Origin: Legionella lytica
GTDB taxonomy: Bacteria > Pseudomonadota > Gammaproteobacteria > Legionellales > Legionellaceae
Direction of reading: 5' to 3'
Assembly (NCBI RefSeq): GCF_023921225.1
Contig: NZ_CP071527.1
Coordinates: 2,260,501 to 2,324,500, forward strand
DNA: 64,000 bases
Positions 46,818 through 57,572 of the stretch are shown piece after piece. Within the stretch, counting starts at the first letter, position 1, and each line of letters begins with the position of its first letter. Made by a program: the position numbers and the translations under genes. The notes beneath the pieces were generated by a model. The model did not search any database and had not been told where the DNA came from. It saw only the letters and a list, made by a program, of their open reading frames with translations.

Positions 46818-49262
46818 TTAATGGGTATGTAAATCATTATTTTTAATTTTTTTTGATTTTTTACCCGCTAAAACGGCAGTCTGTATATTATCTGGACTAT
46901 CTAGCCAAGGACTGCGTTGTAAAGCCAGTTCTAACACCTGCTCAATGGTCTTCACAGGGTGTATTGTTAGCTTACGCAACACATTATCAGGGATCTCTTC
47001 CAGATCTTTTACATTCTCTTCGGGGATAATTACATGCTTAATTCCACCCCGATGAGCAGCTAATAACTTCTCTTTGAGTCCGCCGATCGGTAATACTTGT
47101 CCACGCAAAGTAATTTCCCCTGTCATAGCAACGTCAGCCTTAACAGGAATTTGCGTAACTACAGATACCAACACAGTACACATACCGATACCAGCACTTG
47201 GACCATCCTTTGGTGTTGCTCCTTCAGGAACATGCACGTGGAAGTCATTCTTTTCAAAGAAATCATCAGCAAGCTGTAACTTTTTAGCGCGACTACGTAC
47301 GACAGTCATTGCTGCGTGTATTGATTCTTGCATTACCTCACCCAGTTGCCCCGTATGGATCACCTTACCTTTACCAGGCATCATAGAAGATTCAATCGTC
47401 AGCAACTCCCCTCCTACACTCGTCCAAGCTAAACCTGTTACTTGGCCAATTTGATCAAACTCTTCAGCAAGACCATATCTGTATTTCTTAACCCCTAAAT
47501 ATTTTTCAATATTATTTACGGTAACAGTTAATCGCTTAGCTTTTTTCTTGTTTGATAAAATCTCTTTTACGACCTTTCGACAAACACTAGCAATATCTCG
47601 CTCCAGATTACGAACACCCGCTTCACGTGTATAGTGACGAATGACTTCGCGAATAGCTCCTTCGCTGATATGAATCTCATCGTTACTTAAACCGTTAAGA
47701 CTAATCTGCTTGGGTACTAAATACTGTTCTGAAATACTAACTTTTTCATCTTCGGTATAACCTGCCAAACGAATAACTTCCATTCTATCTAATAAAGGCG
47801 CAGGAATTTCTAATGAGTTTGCTGTTGCAATAAACATTACATCACTTAAATCATAATCAACTTCAAGATAATGATCGCTAAACGTATGGTTTTGCTCTGG
47901 ATCTAATACCTCAAGTAATGCAGAAGCGGGATCGCCACGGAAGTCCATAGCCATCTTATCTACCTCATCAAGCATAATTAATGGGTTTTTAACTCCAGCC
48001 TTACATAATTTTTGAATTATTTTCCCAGGCATTGATCCAATATAGGTTCTACGATGACCACGAATCTCCGCTTCATCGCGCACACCACCTAAAGCGATAC
48101 GAATGAACGTACGGCCTGTGGCATTCGCAATCGATTGTCCTAAGGAAGTTTTACCAACCCCTGGAGGTCCAACTAAACATAAAATTGGTCCTTTCAAACG
48201 TTTTACTCGTTGTTGAACTGCCAGATATTCGATAATGCGTTCTTTCACGCGTTCTAGACCGTGATGCTCTTTATCTAATAGTTTTTCTGCTTTAAGCAAA
48301 TCAAATTGAATCTTACTTTTCTTTTTCCATGGAACCATAAGCATCCAGTCAAGGTAATTACGAATGACTGTTGCTTCAGCAGACATAGGGGACATCATTT
48401 TTAATTTATGAAGTTCAGCCATTGCTTTTTCTTTGGCTTCTTTAGGCATGCCCGCTTTATCAATAGATTTTTCAAGCTGCTCGATTTCATTACCTTCTTC
48501 ACCAAGCTCACCCAATTCTTTTTGAATGGCTTTCATTTGTTCATTCAGGTAATACTCACGCTGACTTTTTTCCATTTGGCGTTTTACACGGCCACGTACA
48601 CGCTTTTCAACGTGCAATAAGTCAATTTCAGTTTCAATAGCTGACATTAGACGTTCAAGGCGTGTGCCCACATCTAAGGTTTCTAATAATTCTTGTTTAT
48701 CATCAACTTTCAAAGTTAAATGTGCGGCAATAGTATCCGCCAGACGACCAGGTTCCTCTATTCCAGCTAAAGGTGATAATACCTCAGGAGGAATCTTTTT
48801 GTTCAATTTAATGTACTGCTCAAATTGTGACATTAAAGAGCGCATTAAGATGCCAACTTCAGGCTCTTGTACGGCAACATTTACTTCATCCATAACTTCC
48901 AGAGAAGCCTCAAGGTATCCTTTTTCCTGGCTATATCCTTTAACTCGCGCACGTTGCTCACCTTCTACCAGAACTTTTACAGTACCATCAGGTAACTTAA
49001 GTAACTGCAACACACTGGATAAAGTACCTACATGGTAAATATCTTCTGGAGAAGGATCATCATTAGATGATTTTTTCTGCGCGACTAAAAAAATTTGCTT
49101 GCTATCAACCATAGCGGCTTCAAGGGCTTTAATTGATTTTCCTCGGCCAACAAAAAGGGGAATAACCATATGAGGATAAACCACCACATCCCTCAGTGGC
49201 AGCACTGGAATCATAGACACATTTTCAGTCTCATTAGGCGTCACTTTATTTTCAATAGACAT
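46818..49262 (-). CDS. lon: ATP-dependent protease Lon
   Basis: An 814-residue cytosolic AAA+ serine protease that degrades abnormal and regulatory proteins. The N-terminal substrate domain ([24 protein letters not shown]) starts at about residue 17; the ATPase has Walker [10 protein letters not shown] and Walker [11 protein letters not shown]; the protease domain has the catalytic Ser in [11 protein letters not shown] and Lys in [14 protein letters not shown]. Full length for the family. A 295-base gap separates it from clpX, in which I found no clear heat-shock promoter. Confidence 0.98.
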   Translation of the reverse strand: MSIENKVTPNETENVSMIPVLPLRDVVVYPHMVIPLFVGRGKSIKALEAAMVDSKQIFLVAQKKSSNDDPSPEDIYHVGTLSSVLQLLKLPDGTVKVLVEGEQRARVKGYSQEKGYLEASLEVMDEVNVAVQEPEVGILMRSLMSQFEQYIKLNKKIPPEVLSPLAGIEEPGRLADTIAAHLTLKVDDKQELLETLDVGTRLERLMSAIETEIDLLHVEKRVRGRVKRQMEKSQREYYLNEQMKAIQKELGELGEEGNEIEQLEKSIDKAGMPKEAKEKAMAELHKLKMMSPMSAEATVIRNYLDWMLMVPWKKKSKIQFDLLKAEKLLDKEHHGLERVKERIIEYLAVQQRVKRLKGPILCLVGPPGVGKTSLGQSIANATGRTFIRIALGGVRDEAEIRGHRRTYIGSMPGKIIQKLCKAGVKNPLIMLDEVDKMAMDFRGDPASALLEVLDPEQNHTFSDHYLEVDYDLSDVMFIATANSLEIPAPLLDRMEVIRLAGYTEDEKVSISEQYLVPKQISLNGLSNDEIHISEGAIREVIRHYTREAGVRNLERDIASVCRKVVKEILSNKKKAKRLTVTVNNIEKYLGVKKYRYGLAEEFDQIGQVTGLAWTSVGGELLTIESSMMPGKGKVIHTGQLGEVMQESIHAAMTVVRSRAKKLQLADDFFEKNDFHVHVPEGATPKDGPSAGIGMCTVLVSVVTQIPVKADVAMTGEITLRGQVLPIGGLKEKLLAAHRGGIKHVIIPEENVKDLEEIPDNVLRKLTIHPVKTIEQVLELALQRSPWLDSPDNIQTAVLAGKKSKKIKNNDLHTH

Positions 49263-49557
49263 AACGAACCCTTATTCAAACAAAAGCTATAGTTATAATT
49301 TTACAACAAATTTTTACTGCTCTTTAACTGAGTATAACGGTATTTGAGGAAATGAACAAAGTACTTAATAAGAATGGGAAATTAATATGACAATTTAACT
49401 AAATTAGATTCAAGCGCCCTATCAGCTACTAGTTTAAAAGACTTAATTGATTGAATAAAAAAGGACATATGCAACTATTCAACGTTTTAAGTCTCTGAAC
49501 CAGCAAGTAGATAAAGGCGCAGAGACTAACATAGAGAATAGTCGCAAAATTAATTAG

Positions 49558-50832
49558 CTATTCTTTACCACCTGCTGCACTTTTCATCTCATCATGTTCA
49601 TAAATAAGTATAGGCTTTGACGAATTGTTTACGGCACCTTCGTCAATTACAACTTTATTTACTCCTTCAAGAGAGGGTAATTCATACATGGTGTCTAAAA
49701 GAATATTTTCAAGTATTGCACGTAAACCGCGAGCACCCATTTTTCGTTCCAGAGCTTTCTTCGCAATCGCAACCAAAGCCTCTTCTCTAAATTCTAGTTC
49801 AACTTCTTCCATTTTGAAAAGTGACTGGAACTGTTTGGTAAGTGCATTCTTAGGATTAGTAAGAATATCAATAAGTGCAGCTTGGTCCAGTTCTTGTAGT
49901 GTAGTTACTACAGGTAATCTACCAACAAACTCAGGAATCAAACCATACTTAATCAAGTCATCAGATTCTAATTGGTGTAATACCTTCGATACTTCATCAC
50001 TAGTATCTTTTTTATTTTTCAGCTGGGCCGAAAAACCAATACCTGATTTATCGCTACGTTCTCTGATTACTCTATCTAGACCAGCAAATGCACCACCGCA
50101 AATAAATAGAATGTTTGAAGTATCTACTTGCAAGAATTCTTGTTGCGGATGCTTACGACCACCTTGTGGTGGAACAGAAGCAATCGTTCCTTCGATCAGT
50201 TTTAGTAATGCTTGCTGCACACCTTCACCAGAAACATCTCGAGTGATGGAAGGATTATCTGATTTACGTGAAATCTTATCAATTTCATCAATGTAAACAA
50301 TACCCTGTTGTGCTTTATCAACATCGTAATCGCATTTCTGCAATAACTTTTGAATAATATTTTCAACGTCTTCACCGACATATCCTGCTTCGGTTAGCGT
50401 TGTTGCATCAGCCATAGCAAAAGGAACATTTAAAATTCGAGCCAGAGTTTGCGCTAAAAGAGTTTTACCGCTACCCGTTGGGCCAATCAATAAGATATTA
50501 CTTTTCCCAAGTTCAACGCCATCTTCGCTTTTATGCTGCAATCGCTTGTAATGATTATACACGGCAACAGACAACACTTTTTTGGCATGTGGCTGACCGA
50601 TGACATATTCATCAAGGAATTTTGAAATCTCTTTTGGTGAGGGTAAACGCACTTCTGCTTCTTCATGAGCTTCGTGTGTTTCTTCACGAATAATGTCGTT
50701 ACATAATTCAACGCATTCATCACACACAAATACAGAAGGACCAGCAATTAATTTTTTTACTTCATGCTGGCTTTTTCCACAAAAAGAACAATAAAGAACC
50801 TTATCACCACTTCCATTACTGGATTTACTCAT
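49558..50832 (-). CDS. clpX: ClpXP ATPase subunit ClpX
   Basis: A 424-residue AAA+ unfoldase that feeds substrates to ClpP. The N-terminal zinc-binding domain has Cys15, Cys18, Cys37 and Cys40 ([17 protein letters not shown]). Walker A is [12 protein letters not shown], Walker [11 protein letters not shown], and the [11 protein letters not shown] region carries the RKH-type pore loop; IGF is the ClpP-docking loop. The start at 50832 has AAGGGG upstream; the extension to 50877 adds residues foreign to the family. Confidence 0.97.
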   Translation of the reverse strand: MSKSSNGSGDKVLYCSFCGKSQHEVKKLIAGPSVFVCDECVELCNDIIREETHEAHEEAEVRLPSPKEISKFLDEYVIGQPHAKKVLSVAVYNHYKRLQHKSEDGVELGKSNILLIGPTGSGKTLLAQTLARILNVPFAMADATTLTEAGYVGEDVENIIQKLLQKCDYDVDKAQQGIVYIDEIDKISRKSDNPSITRDVSGEGVQQALLKLIEGTIASVPPQGGRKHPQQEFLQVDTSNILFICGGAFAGLDRVIRERSDKSGIGFSAQLKNKKDTSDEVSKVLHQLESDDLIKYGLIPEFVGRLPVVTTLQELDQAALIDILTNPKNALTKQFQSLFKMEEVELEFREEALVAIAKKALERKMGARGLRAILENILLDTMYELPSLEGVNKVVIDEGAVNNSSKPILIYEHDEMKSAAGGKE

Positions 50833-51032
50833 ATCCAACCCCTTCTTACAGCCATTACCGGGAAATAGGTAACACATGTAAAATATTAGTCAATCAGAAA
50901 AAGATATGCCACTACAAATTAAGAACTAATTTATTTTGAACCCCGCAATGACACATCAATCTCTGGTTTAAAGCTTGATTTAAAAAGCTAAAATCAAGAG
51001 ATCTCAATGCATATTGGGGCGACAAGTGAGAA

Positions 51033-51680
51033 TTACAACTGCTCAGCTGAATTATTTGTTATTTCTCTATCGTAAAGTACTTTATCGATAAGACCATATT
51101 CAGCCGCTTGCGTAGCACTCATAAAATTATCACGCTCTGTATCACGCATAATTTGATCAGGAGTCTTTTTAGTGTGCTGCGCCATAATGTTATTTAAACG
51201 CTCTCTTACGGCTAAGGTTTCACGAGCATGAATCTCGATATCAGTGGCCTGACCTCGATATCCACCTAAAGGTTGGTGAATCATTACACGTGAATTTGGT
51301 AGACAGAATCTCTTGCCATCCGCACCAGCACAAAGCAGTAAAGCTGCAGCACTTGCAGCTTGACCGATACATAAAGTGCTAACATCAGGCTTAATAAACT
51401 GCATGGTGTCGTAAATTGCTAAACCAGCTGTTACTACACCACCAGGAGAATTAATGTAGAGAGAAATGTCTTTTTCAGGGTTTTCAGACTCAAGGAACAG
51501 CAATTGAGCAACCACTAAATTAGCCATATGATCTTCAACTTCACCCAACAGAAAGATAATACGCTCTTTCAATAATCGTGAGTAAATGTCATAAGAACGC
51601 TCACCACGTGAAGTTTGTTCAATAACCATTGGTACTAATCCACTGGCATTGCGAATTATGTTATCTGAATATCCCGACAT
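51033..51680 (-). CDS. clpP: ATP-dependent Clp protease proteolytic subunit
   Basis: A 215-residue serine protease forming a double heptamer with ClpX. The catalytic Ser110 is in [10 protein letters not shown] and His135 in [28 protein letters not shown] is the substrate-strand region, seen from residue 75. An N-terminal propeptide of about a dozen residues is expected. It begins 4 bases after the tig stop, so the two are coupled. Confidence 0.98.
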   Translation of the reverse strand: MSGYSDNIIRNASGLVPMVIEQTSRGERSYDIYSRLLKERIIFLLGEVEDHMANLVVAQLLFLESENPEKDISLYINSPGGVVTAGLAIYDTMQFIKPDVSTLCIGQAASAAALLLCAGADGKRFCLPNSRVMIHQPLGGYRGQATDIEIHARETLAVRERLNNIMAQHTKKTPDQIMRDTERDNFMSATQAAEYGLIDKVLYDREITNNSAEQL

Positions 51681-51684
51681 ATAA

Positions 51685-53016
51685 TTACTCTCCTTTTGTA
51701 TTCTCAGCCTTTTTAGGATTCATCACTGAATCATAGTCCATAGATTTATGCTTAATCTTAGCATCAGCTGCTATTTTATCAGCAACTACTTCTTCCATGA
51801 CTAATGCTTCAATTTCAGCAAGATGTTCTTTGCTGCTTTGGTACCAAGCACGTAATTCATCAGGATTTTCGTAAGCACCAGCAAATTTCTCAATCATTGC
51901 ATTCACTTTATCTTTATCGGCAACGATTTGATGTTTCTTAACATATTCAGAGAATAGTAAACCAAGATGAACACGGCGTTTAGCTTGTTCTTCAAACAAT
52001 TCTCTTGGGAAATCAGGGATCTGTTCATTTTCATGATGTTCATGACCAAATAGACGATGGTACATATCATGTTTCAAATGTTCGATTTCTTTGTCGATTA
52101 AGGCCAATGGTAAATCAATAGCATTAACTTCCATTAGTTTATCAAATAATTTCTCTCTGTTCATCATGCTAACACGACGCTCTAATTCACGAGTCATGTT
52201 TGCTTTGATGTCTTTCTTCAGAGCATCAACGCCACCTTCCTTAATGTTAAACTTTTCAGCAAAAGCGTCATTAAGTTCAGGTAATTTACCTTCCATAATA
52301 TTACGAACAGTAATTTTGAATACCGCTTCTTTGCCAGCTAATTCTTTGTGGCCATAATCTTCTGGGAAAGTAACTTTGATGTCGAATGGCTTATCTTTCT
52401 TACCACCAGTAATTCCATCTTCGAAACCAGGAATCATAGCGCCAGAACCGATAACTAATTCGTGGCCTTCTGCACTACCGCCATCGAATAATTTGTCATC
52501 TAAGAAGCCTTGGAAGTCGATAACAACTTTATCGCCTTTTTTAACAGCACGTGAAACATCATGCCATTCTTTGTTTTGCTCACGTAGTTTATCCAACATC
52601 TCTTCTAGATCTTTGTCAGTAACTTCTGAGCGAGCTAATTCAACAGTCGCTTGATTTAATTCAGCAACTTCAAACACTGGCATCACTTCAAACGTAGCCG
52701 TGTATTTAAAATCTTTACCTTTTTCTATTTCTTCAGGCTCGATGTATGGGTAGCCTGCAGGAACTAATTCGTTTTGTTGTAATGCTTCGAATAGGGTTGA
52801 TTGAACCATTTCTCTAGCAACTTCTTGGCGAACGCTATCTGAGTAACGGCTAGTAACGATGTGCATAGGAACTTTGCCAGGACGGAAACCATCAACTTTA
52901 ACTTTATGAGCCAGATCTTTGAGCCGCAAACTTACTTCTTCCTCAACTTTCGCTGTAGGCACAGAAATAGTTACCTTGCGCTCCAAACCGTTTAGGGTCT
53001 CAACAGAAACTTGCAT
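51685..53016 (-). CDS. tig: Trigger factor
   Basis: A 443-residue ribosome-associated chaperone with prolyl isomerase activity. The ribosome-binding tail has the signature GFRPGKVP (about 43-50), the FKBP-like domain spans 150-240 ([21 protein letters not shown]), and the C-terminal helices form the cradle ([16 protein letters not shown]). The start is 53016 with GAGGTG upstream; an in-frame extension to 53076 only translates part of tRNA-Leu. It heads the tig-clpP-clpX-lon block. Confidence 0.97.
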   Translation of the reverse strand: MQVSVETLNGLERKVTISVPTAKVEEEVSLRLKDLAHKVKVDGFRPGKVPMHIVTSRYSDSVRQEVAREMVQSTLFEALQQNELVPAGYPYIEPEEIEKGKDFKYTATFEVMPVFEVAELNQATVELARSEVTDKDLEEMLDKLREQNKEWHDVSRAVKKGDKVVIDFQGFLDDKLFDGGSAEGHELVIGSGAMIPGFEDGITGGKKDKPFDIKVTFPEDYGHKELAGKEAVFKITVRNIMEGKLPELNDAFAEKFNIKEGGVDALKKDIKANMTRELERRVSMMNREKLFDKLMEVNAIDLPLALIDKEIEHLKHDMYHRLFGHEHHENEQIPDFPRELFEEQAKRRVHLGLLFSEYVKKHQIVADKDKVNAMIEKFAGAYENPDELRAWYQSSKEHLAEIEALVMEEVVADKIAADAKIKHKSMDYDSVMNPKKAENTKGE

Positions 53017-53046
53017 CAATTCACCTCTTGGATTTTTATAATGAAA

Positions 53047-53131
53047 TGGTGCGAAAGGAGAGACTCGAACTCTCACGGGTCACCCCGCTGGAACCTAAAT
53101 CCAGTGCGTCTACCAATTCCGCCACTTTCGC
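53047..53131 (-). tRNA. tRNA-Leu (TAG)
   Basis: Acceptor GCGAAAG/CTTTCGC with encoded CCA; loop ATTTAGG gives anticodon TAG. The extended variable arm (CGGGGTGACCCG) fits leucine. It is the last of a four-tRNA run and ends about 30 bases before tig. Confidence 0.95.
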
Positions 53132-53214
53132 AATCAGGTTGGATTATCAATCAGTAATTCGGTCTTGTAAAGACTCAGATGAATCTTTAGCGAAAAACCT
53201 TAGTTTTCATCACA

Positions 53215-53290
53215 TGGGGTGAACGATGGGACTCGAACCCACGACAACCGGGATCACAACCCGGGGCTCTACCAACTGAGCTACGCTCAC
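53215..53290 (-). tRNA. tRNA-His (GTG)
   Basis: Acceptor GTGAGCG/CGTTCAC, loop TTGTGAT with anticodon GTG, discriminator C and encoded CCA, typical of tRNA-His; a G at position -1 is present in the DNA. Confidence 0.95.
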
Positions 53291-53330
53291 CATAATATAG
53301 TATAAATTGCCTTCAGGTCTCACTAGGGGC

Positions 53331-53407
53331 TGGCACGCCCGGCAGGATTCGAACCTGCTACCCTCGGCTTAGAAGGCCGATGCTCTATCCAGATGAGCTA
53401 CGGGCGC
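53331..53407 (-). tRNA. tRNA-Arg (TCT)
   Basis: Acceptor GCGCCCG/CGGGCGT with encoded CCA; loop CTTCTAA gives anticodon TCT. The T-loop GTTCGAATCC is intact. Confidence 0.95.
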
Positions 53408-53413
53408 TTAATT

Positions 53414-53490
53414 TGGTCGGGGTAGAGAGATTCGAACTCCCGACATCCTGCTCCCAAAGCAGGCGCGCTACCAGACTGCGCTATACCCCG
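53414..53490 (-). tRNA. tRNA-Pro (TGG)
   Basis: Acceptor CGGGGTA/TACCCCG with encoded CCA; loop CTTTGGG gives anticodon TGG. It is the first of the Pro-Arg-His-Leu run, a tRNA order often found before tig in related bacteria. Confidence 0.95.
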
Positions 53491-53751
53491 ACTGACCCGT
53501 CCCGAGGACAGTGCGCACATGTTACTAACCTAAGCGCTTCAGGTCAATAGCTAATTTCACATTTTTTTAAATATTTTAAATTGATTAGCTTTTTCGAGAT
53601 CATGTTGTGCAAATTAATTTCGAGTTGGTTTTTAATTCACAAAAACACCTAACCTTTTTATCTAGAATTGTAGCTCAAGCACTAATAGAGAGTTACATCT
53701 TAATAGTTTTTCAGATAGCATTGCTTCATTATTTATTTCATTTAAAACACT

Positions 53752-54981
53752 ATGAAATCCAAGTTGCTTCCTCTTTTTGATAATTTAAACCATCTACATA
53801 AGAATCATGAAAATGCAGTATTACCTGATCCTCAATTTAAGAATGACTTTCATTACACCTTAAATTTCTTAAAAAGCTATACTGGTAGTCAGGGAACATT
53901 TAATAGTTACCGCCGTGAGGCTGAGCGTTTGTTACAATGGTCATGGCATATTAAAGGTACTCCCCTCACCGAACTAAAACGGGATGACATTGAACAATAC
54001 ATTCGTTTCTGCCAAAACCCACCTAAAAACTGGATAAGCTTAAAAAAAGTCCCCCGCTTTATTGAAAAAGCAGGTTTACGTATTCCTAATGAAGAATGGC
54101 GCCCATTTGTAGTTACTCTAAGTAAAGCTGCGATAAAAAATGGACACAAACCTGAAATAGAACAATTCAGTCTATCTCAAGGAGCTACTCAAGAGATATT
54201 TGCTATATTAAGTACCTTATTTAATTTTTTAATTGCAGAAGAATATTTAGTCTCAAATCCAGTAGCTCTGATTCGGCAAAAAAGTAAATTCATCCGCAAA
54301 CGTCAGCAAAACGCCCCTATTCGTCGACTAAGTATCGATCAGTGGAGTGCCGTACTTAATGCAGCAGAAACATTAGCTGAAGAATCACCTGAAAAACATG
54401 AGCGCACCCGCTTTATGTTAAGCATGCTCTTCGGAATGTACTTACGTATATCCGAACTAGCTGCAAATGAACGTTGGATTCCTAGTATGAATGACTTCGC
54501 AAAAGACAGTAATGGCCATTGGTGGTTTACCACGGTAGGAAAAGGGAATAAAGAACGTCAAGTTGCCGTCAGTGACGCAATGCTTGATAGTTTAATACGC
54601 TGGCGTAGTTTTCTTGGCTTAACCCCACTGCCCTCACCTGCAGATAACTCCCCGCTGATTCCCAAAATCAGAGGTAATGGACCAATGAGCGATACCGCCC
54701 CCATCCGCCGCATCATTCAACATTGTTTTGATTTGGCTGGAGAAGAACTGCGTATGAAAGGTCAACGCGAAGAGGCAGATAACCTCGCCGCAGCAACGGT
54801 GCACTGGTTGAGACATACCGGGATTTCCGAGGATGTAAAAATCCGTCCTCGCGAACACGTGCGTGACGATGCCGGCCATAGCTCCAGTGCAACTACGGAT
54901 CGTTACATCGATATTGAAAAACAGGAGCGTTATCGTTCAGCAAGAAATAAAATAATTGATCCTGTTTCCACTGAAGAATAA
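53752..54981 (+). CDS. Tyrosine recombinase / site-specific integrase
   Basis: A 409-residue phage-type integrase. A SAM-like core-binding domain (about 30-170) precedes the catalytic domain. The tyrosine recombinase residues are Arg232 (YLRISEL), Lys264 or Lys266 (VGKGNKER), His351 and Arg354 (HWLRHTG), His376 (AGHSS) and Tyr385 (TDRYID), so the enzyme looks active. It is divergent from the tRNA cluster, on the 5' side of tRNA-Pro, and no att duplication was found. It may be a domesticated recombinase or the remnant of an island. Confidence 0.88.
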   Translation: MKSKLLPLFDNLNHLHKNHENAVLPDPQFKNDFHYTLNFLKSYTGSQGTFNSYRREAERLLQWSWHIKGTPLTELKRDDIEQYIRFCQNPPKNWISLKKVPRFIEKAGLRIPNEEWRPFVVTLSKAAIKNGHKPEIEQFSLSQGATQEIFAILSTLFNFLIAEEYLVSNPVALIRQKSKFIRKRQQNAPIRRLSIDQWSAVLNAAETLAEESPEKHERTRFMLSMLFGMYLRISELAANERWIPSMNDFAKDSNGHWWFTTVGKGNKERQVAVSDAMLDSLIRWRSFLGLTPLPSPADNSPLIPKIRGNGPMSDTAPIRRIIQHCFDLAGEELRMKGQREEADNLAAATVHWLRHTGISEDVKIRPREHVRDDAGHSSSATTDRYIDIEKQERYRSARNKIIDPVSTEE

Positions 54982-55006
54982 GGGTGCCTGTATGACAATG
55001 AAGCAA

Positions 55007-55033
55007 CCTGGGAACGCGTAGCAAGTTCCCAGG
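55007..55033. terminator. Palindrome after the integrase gene
   Basis: CCTGGGAAC and GTTCCCAGG form perfect 9-base arms around a 9-base loop, 25 bases after the stop codon. No T-run follows. It is a likely 3' hairpin or a dispersed repeat. Confidence 0.45.
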
Positions 55034-55038
55034 ATTGC

Positions 55039-55272
55039 TCATAAATGGGGCGTCAAAACAGAGCCAAATGACTTAAGTAAGGCTATACCCTCTGGACTAG
55101 AACATGATCTATAAAAAGGTGTTGCCCCCTTATTAGCCCCCTCATCGGTTACAGGAGTAAAAAGAACATTTACTTTTTGCAGTGCTTTTGCAAAACCAGA
55201 CCGATTTTTATTAAGAAATGCTACACCAGAATCACGTTCGCAAAAAAAATAAAAACAGTGCTCAAATAAATA
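55039..55272 (-). pseudogene. Remnant of an effector-like coding sequence
   Basis: A 77-codon open frame on the minus strand ends in TGA at 55039-55041 and begins after an upstream stop without any start codon. Its composition is coding-like (DSGVAFLNKNRSGFAKALQ, then GANKGATPFYRSCSSPEG), and the GATPFYRS...GIALLKSFG stretch vaguely resembles an ankyrin-type or Legionella helical repeat. It looks like the surviving 3' end of a decayed gene. The rest of the 54982-55401 gap holds one palindrome and the promoter region of the next gene. Confidence 0.35.
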
Positions 55273-55401
55273 CTACCCTCACAACCTCGCATGAAAGTTA
55301 ATGATTTTCCCATGAACTAAAATGGCCTATAATTGGCGATTTTGTTTGTTTAATATTCTTTCGTTATAATGCACAGCAAAAAACGTAGGAAACAAAAGCA
55401 C

Positions 55402-57519
55402 ATGACTCAATTTTTCGAATTATCCGATGACATATTACTGGCTCTCTATAAAAAACTACCTCCGCATGAATTATTGAGCCTTGTAAGTGCCGGCGAAAAA
55501 TTGCCAAAGTTTCGTCGTTTGTCATTAGATGCCCTATTCATGCAACAGTCAGAAGATGCAAAAGTTTGCCAACAGAAAATGCTTGAGTACTGGATGCATT
55601 GCCCGACCCCATTATTGACTCCTTCTAAAAAGCTCATACTTCCTGCGCTAAAACACTTAGATATACTCCATCAACTTATGGGATTAAGCTCTCTGAATGG
55701 CGCTGTAGATGCTACAAGACAGCTATTTGAGCCCCACATAACTCATTTAGTAACCCAAATTTCCAGTCCACCAACTACACGCTATAATGCAGAGCGTTTA
55801 CTCCATATTGCACCAATGCTGAGCCCAAGCCATATAGAGGAAATAATTCCTCAGCTACAAAACAACCTATTCGATCCGAATGGGATGATACGCTCAACAA
55901 CCCAAGCCACGCTTCACAAATTAGCCCATAAATTGACTTCAGCACAGCTCAATACGCTTATTGCCTGGATAGAGGAAAACTTGACGCATAATAATGATTC
56001 GATGCGCACTGCCGCCCTATTCGCTCTACCACCGCTGGCGACCAGGCTAACCCCAGAGGAAATTGAGCCACTTATTTCTGGTCTACAAAAAAACTTGAGC
56101 AATCAAGCGGACTGGATTCTCTATTTGTCCTTACAGGCTCTTGCCTCATTGTCGAGCAAACTAAGTCCAGAACAAGCTAACTTACTGCTTCCAGAATTAG
56201 AAAATAAACTGATGCACGCCCAAGAAAATATGCGCATTACAGCACTACATGCTATTAAAATAATAGCCAGAAAACTCGATCGTAAAGCAATCCCCCAATT
56301 GATAACCAAGATACAAAAAAACTTAGAGTATGCTCAAGGAGATATGTGCGTTGAGCTCTTGGACGCACTGAAAACATTAATTCATCGAGATAACCCCGAA
56401 CAAATTATTCCATTGATTGACACGACCTTAGAAAATCTAAAGCAACCTCAAAAAGCAATGCGCATTTCTTATCTAAACACGGTGAGTGCGCTAGCTGAGT
56501 GGTTTACTGACATGCAAGTGAGCTCTTTTCTGCCTAACCTATTGGAAAACCTACAGCATCCAAGCAATCCAGTACGCGAAGCCGCCATGCAAAGCCTTAA
56601 CGCATTGATTCATAAATTCAACCCGGATCAAGTTAATCAAATTATTACTCTTATACAGGTAAACCTAAAACATCCAAATGATATGATGCGCCTCAACACA
56701 CTAAGAGCACTTCGAATATTAGCAAGCATTCTCTTTTCAGAACAACTGAGTCTGTTTCTTTCCAGCTTACAAGAAATCATCAGCCTTAATCGCAACCCAG
56801 CATCCCTTGCTGCCCTAAACATTCTTGAAGAACAAGCCCACAAACTGATGCCTAATCAACTTACTCTGTTTATTCCTGTATTAAAAGAAATCATGGACCA
56901 TAAATCCGATCAGGTACGTCTGGCAGTTGAAAAAACACTTGCAGCCTTGATTAGCCAACCACAAAACGAGAACATTGCACAAGAAATTATGGCCTGGACT
57001 ATGAACTCTATGCATGAATCAAAACCTCCAGAAAACAAAAAATGGTGGCAGCTTCTTTTAACTCTTGATGAAAATTCAAACCATGTTCCCTCCAGGCTTG
57101 GTTGTCTTCCGGCAAAAGACAACGAATATCTAGGTAAGGAAGCAATCAACTGGATGCGTAATAAGAAAACATTGGGTAATCTTTCTTTACCCCCAACATT
57201 CCTGGTCAATCTATTGGTACAATTAAATGATTCTGAAAGAGCACTCAGAGCCAAAGACTTATTATCCATTACATGTGATCACAACTTCGAAGAAGGAATA
57301 CGTGACACCGCTCTACAGGCTTTAAGTAGTTGGAGCATTGTGCTTTTGCAAGAGCCTCTAAAATATCAAGACTTGCTGAGTACCCTAGTTCATGATCTGG
57401 ATGAAGAAGTTCAGAAAATAAATAACCCTTTTGATAAATATTCAATGATATTACAAATGATGAAAATACAAATTCCTCATGAACCAATATTAGTGTCTAA
57501 TGAAATAGCTGCTCCCTAA
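55402..57519 (+). CDS. F-box and HEAT-repeat protein; candidate Dot/Icm effector
   Basis: A 705-residue protein. Residues 3-48 (FFELSDDILLALYKKLPPHE, then KFRRLSLDALFMQQ) match an F-box, the module by which eukaryotic and some Legionella proteins join SCF ubiquitin ligases through SKP1. Residues 110-560 consist of roughly ten HEAT-like repeats of about 43 residues built on L-P-x-L-x-x-NL...MR-x-x-AL-x-AL...L, forming a solenoid for substrate binding. The ATG at 55402 is chosen because it places the F-box at the N-terminus, with AGGA upstream; 55369 is an in-frame alternative. No bacterial function fits; host ubiquitin-ligase recruitment is inferred. Confidence 0.65.
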   Translation: MTQFFELSDDILLALYKKLPPHELLSLVSAGEKLPKFRRLSLDALFMQQSEDAKVCQQKMLEYWMHCPTPLLTPSKKLILPALKHLDILHQLMGLSSLNGAVDATRQLFEPHITHLVTQISSPPTTRYNAERLLHIAPMLSPSHIEEIIPQLQNNLFDPNGMIRSTTQATLHKLAHKLTSAQLNTLIAWIEENLTHNNDSMRTAALFALPPLATRLTPEEIEPLISGLQKNLSNQADWILYLSLQALASLSSKLSPEQANLLLPELENKLMHAQENMRITALHAIKIIARKLDRKAIPQLITKIQKNLEYAQGDMCVELLDALKTLIHRDNPEQIIPLIDTTLENLKQPQKAMRISYLNTVSALAEWFTDMQVSSFLPNLLENLQHPSNPVREAAMQSLNALIHKFNPDQVNQIITLIQVNLKHPNDMMRLNTLRALRILASILFSEQLSLFLSSLQEIISLNRNPASLAALNILEEQAHKLMPNQLTLFIPVLKEIMDHKSDQVRLAVEKTLAALISQPQNENIAQEIMAWTMNSMHESKPPENKKWWQLLLTLDENSNHVPSRLGCLPAKDNEYLGKEAINWMRNKKTLGNLSLPPTFLVNLLVQLNDSERALRAKDLLSITCDHNFEEGIRDTALQALSSWSIVLLQEPLKYQDLLSTLVHDLDEEVQKINNPFDKYSMILQMMKIQIPHEPILVSNEIAAP

Positions 57520-57572
57520 TAATAAGGAACCTGAGAGACAGTTGCTATGTGAACCAGTCTACGATAGGAAGT

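Noticed and set aside
49263..49557. Heat-shock (sigma-32) promoter before lon
   Set aside because: A CTTGAA block is present on the minus strand, but the nearest CCCAT-like -10 is far too distant (about 28 bases).
53017..53076. Longer tig start
   Set aside because: These codons translate the 3' part of tRNA-Leu; the canonical start has GAGGTG upstream.
53414..53751. Genomic island integrated at tRNA-Pro
   Set aside because: The integrase lies at the 5' rather than the 3' side of the tRNA, and I found no duplication of the tRNA 3' end downstream.
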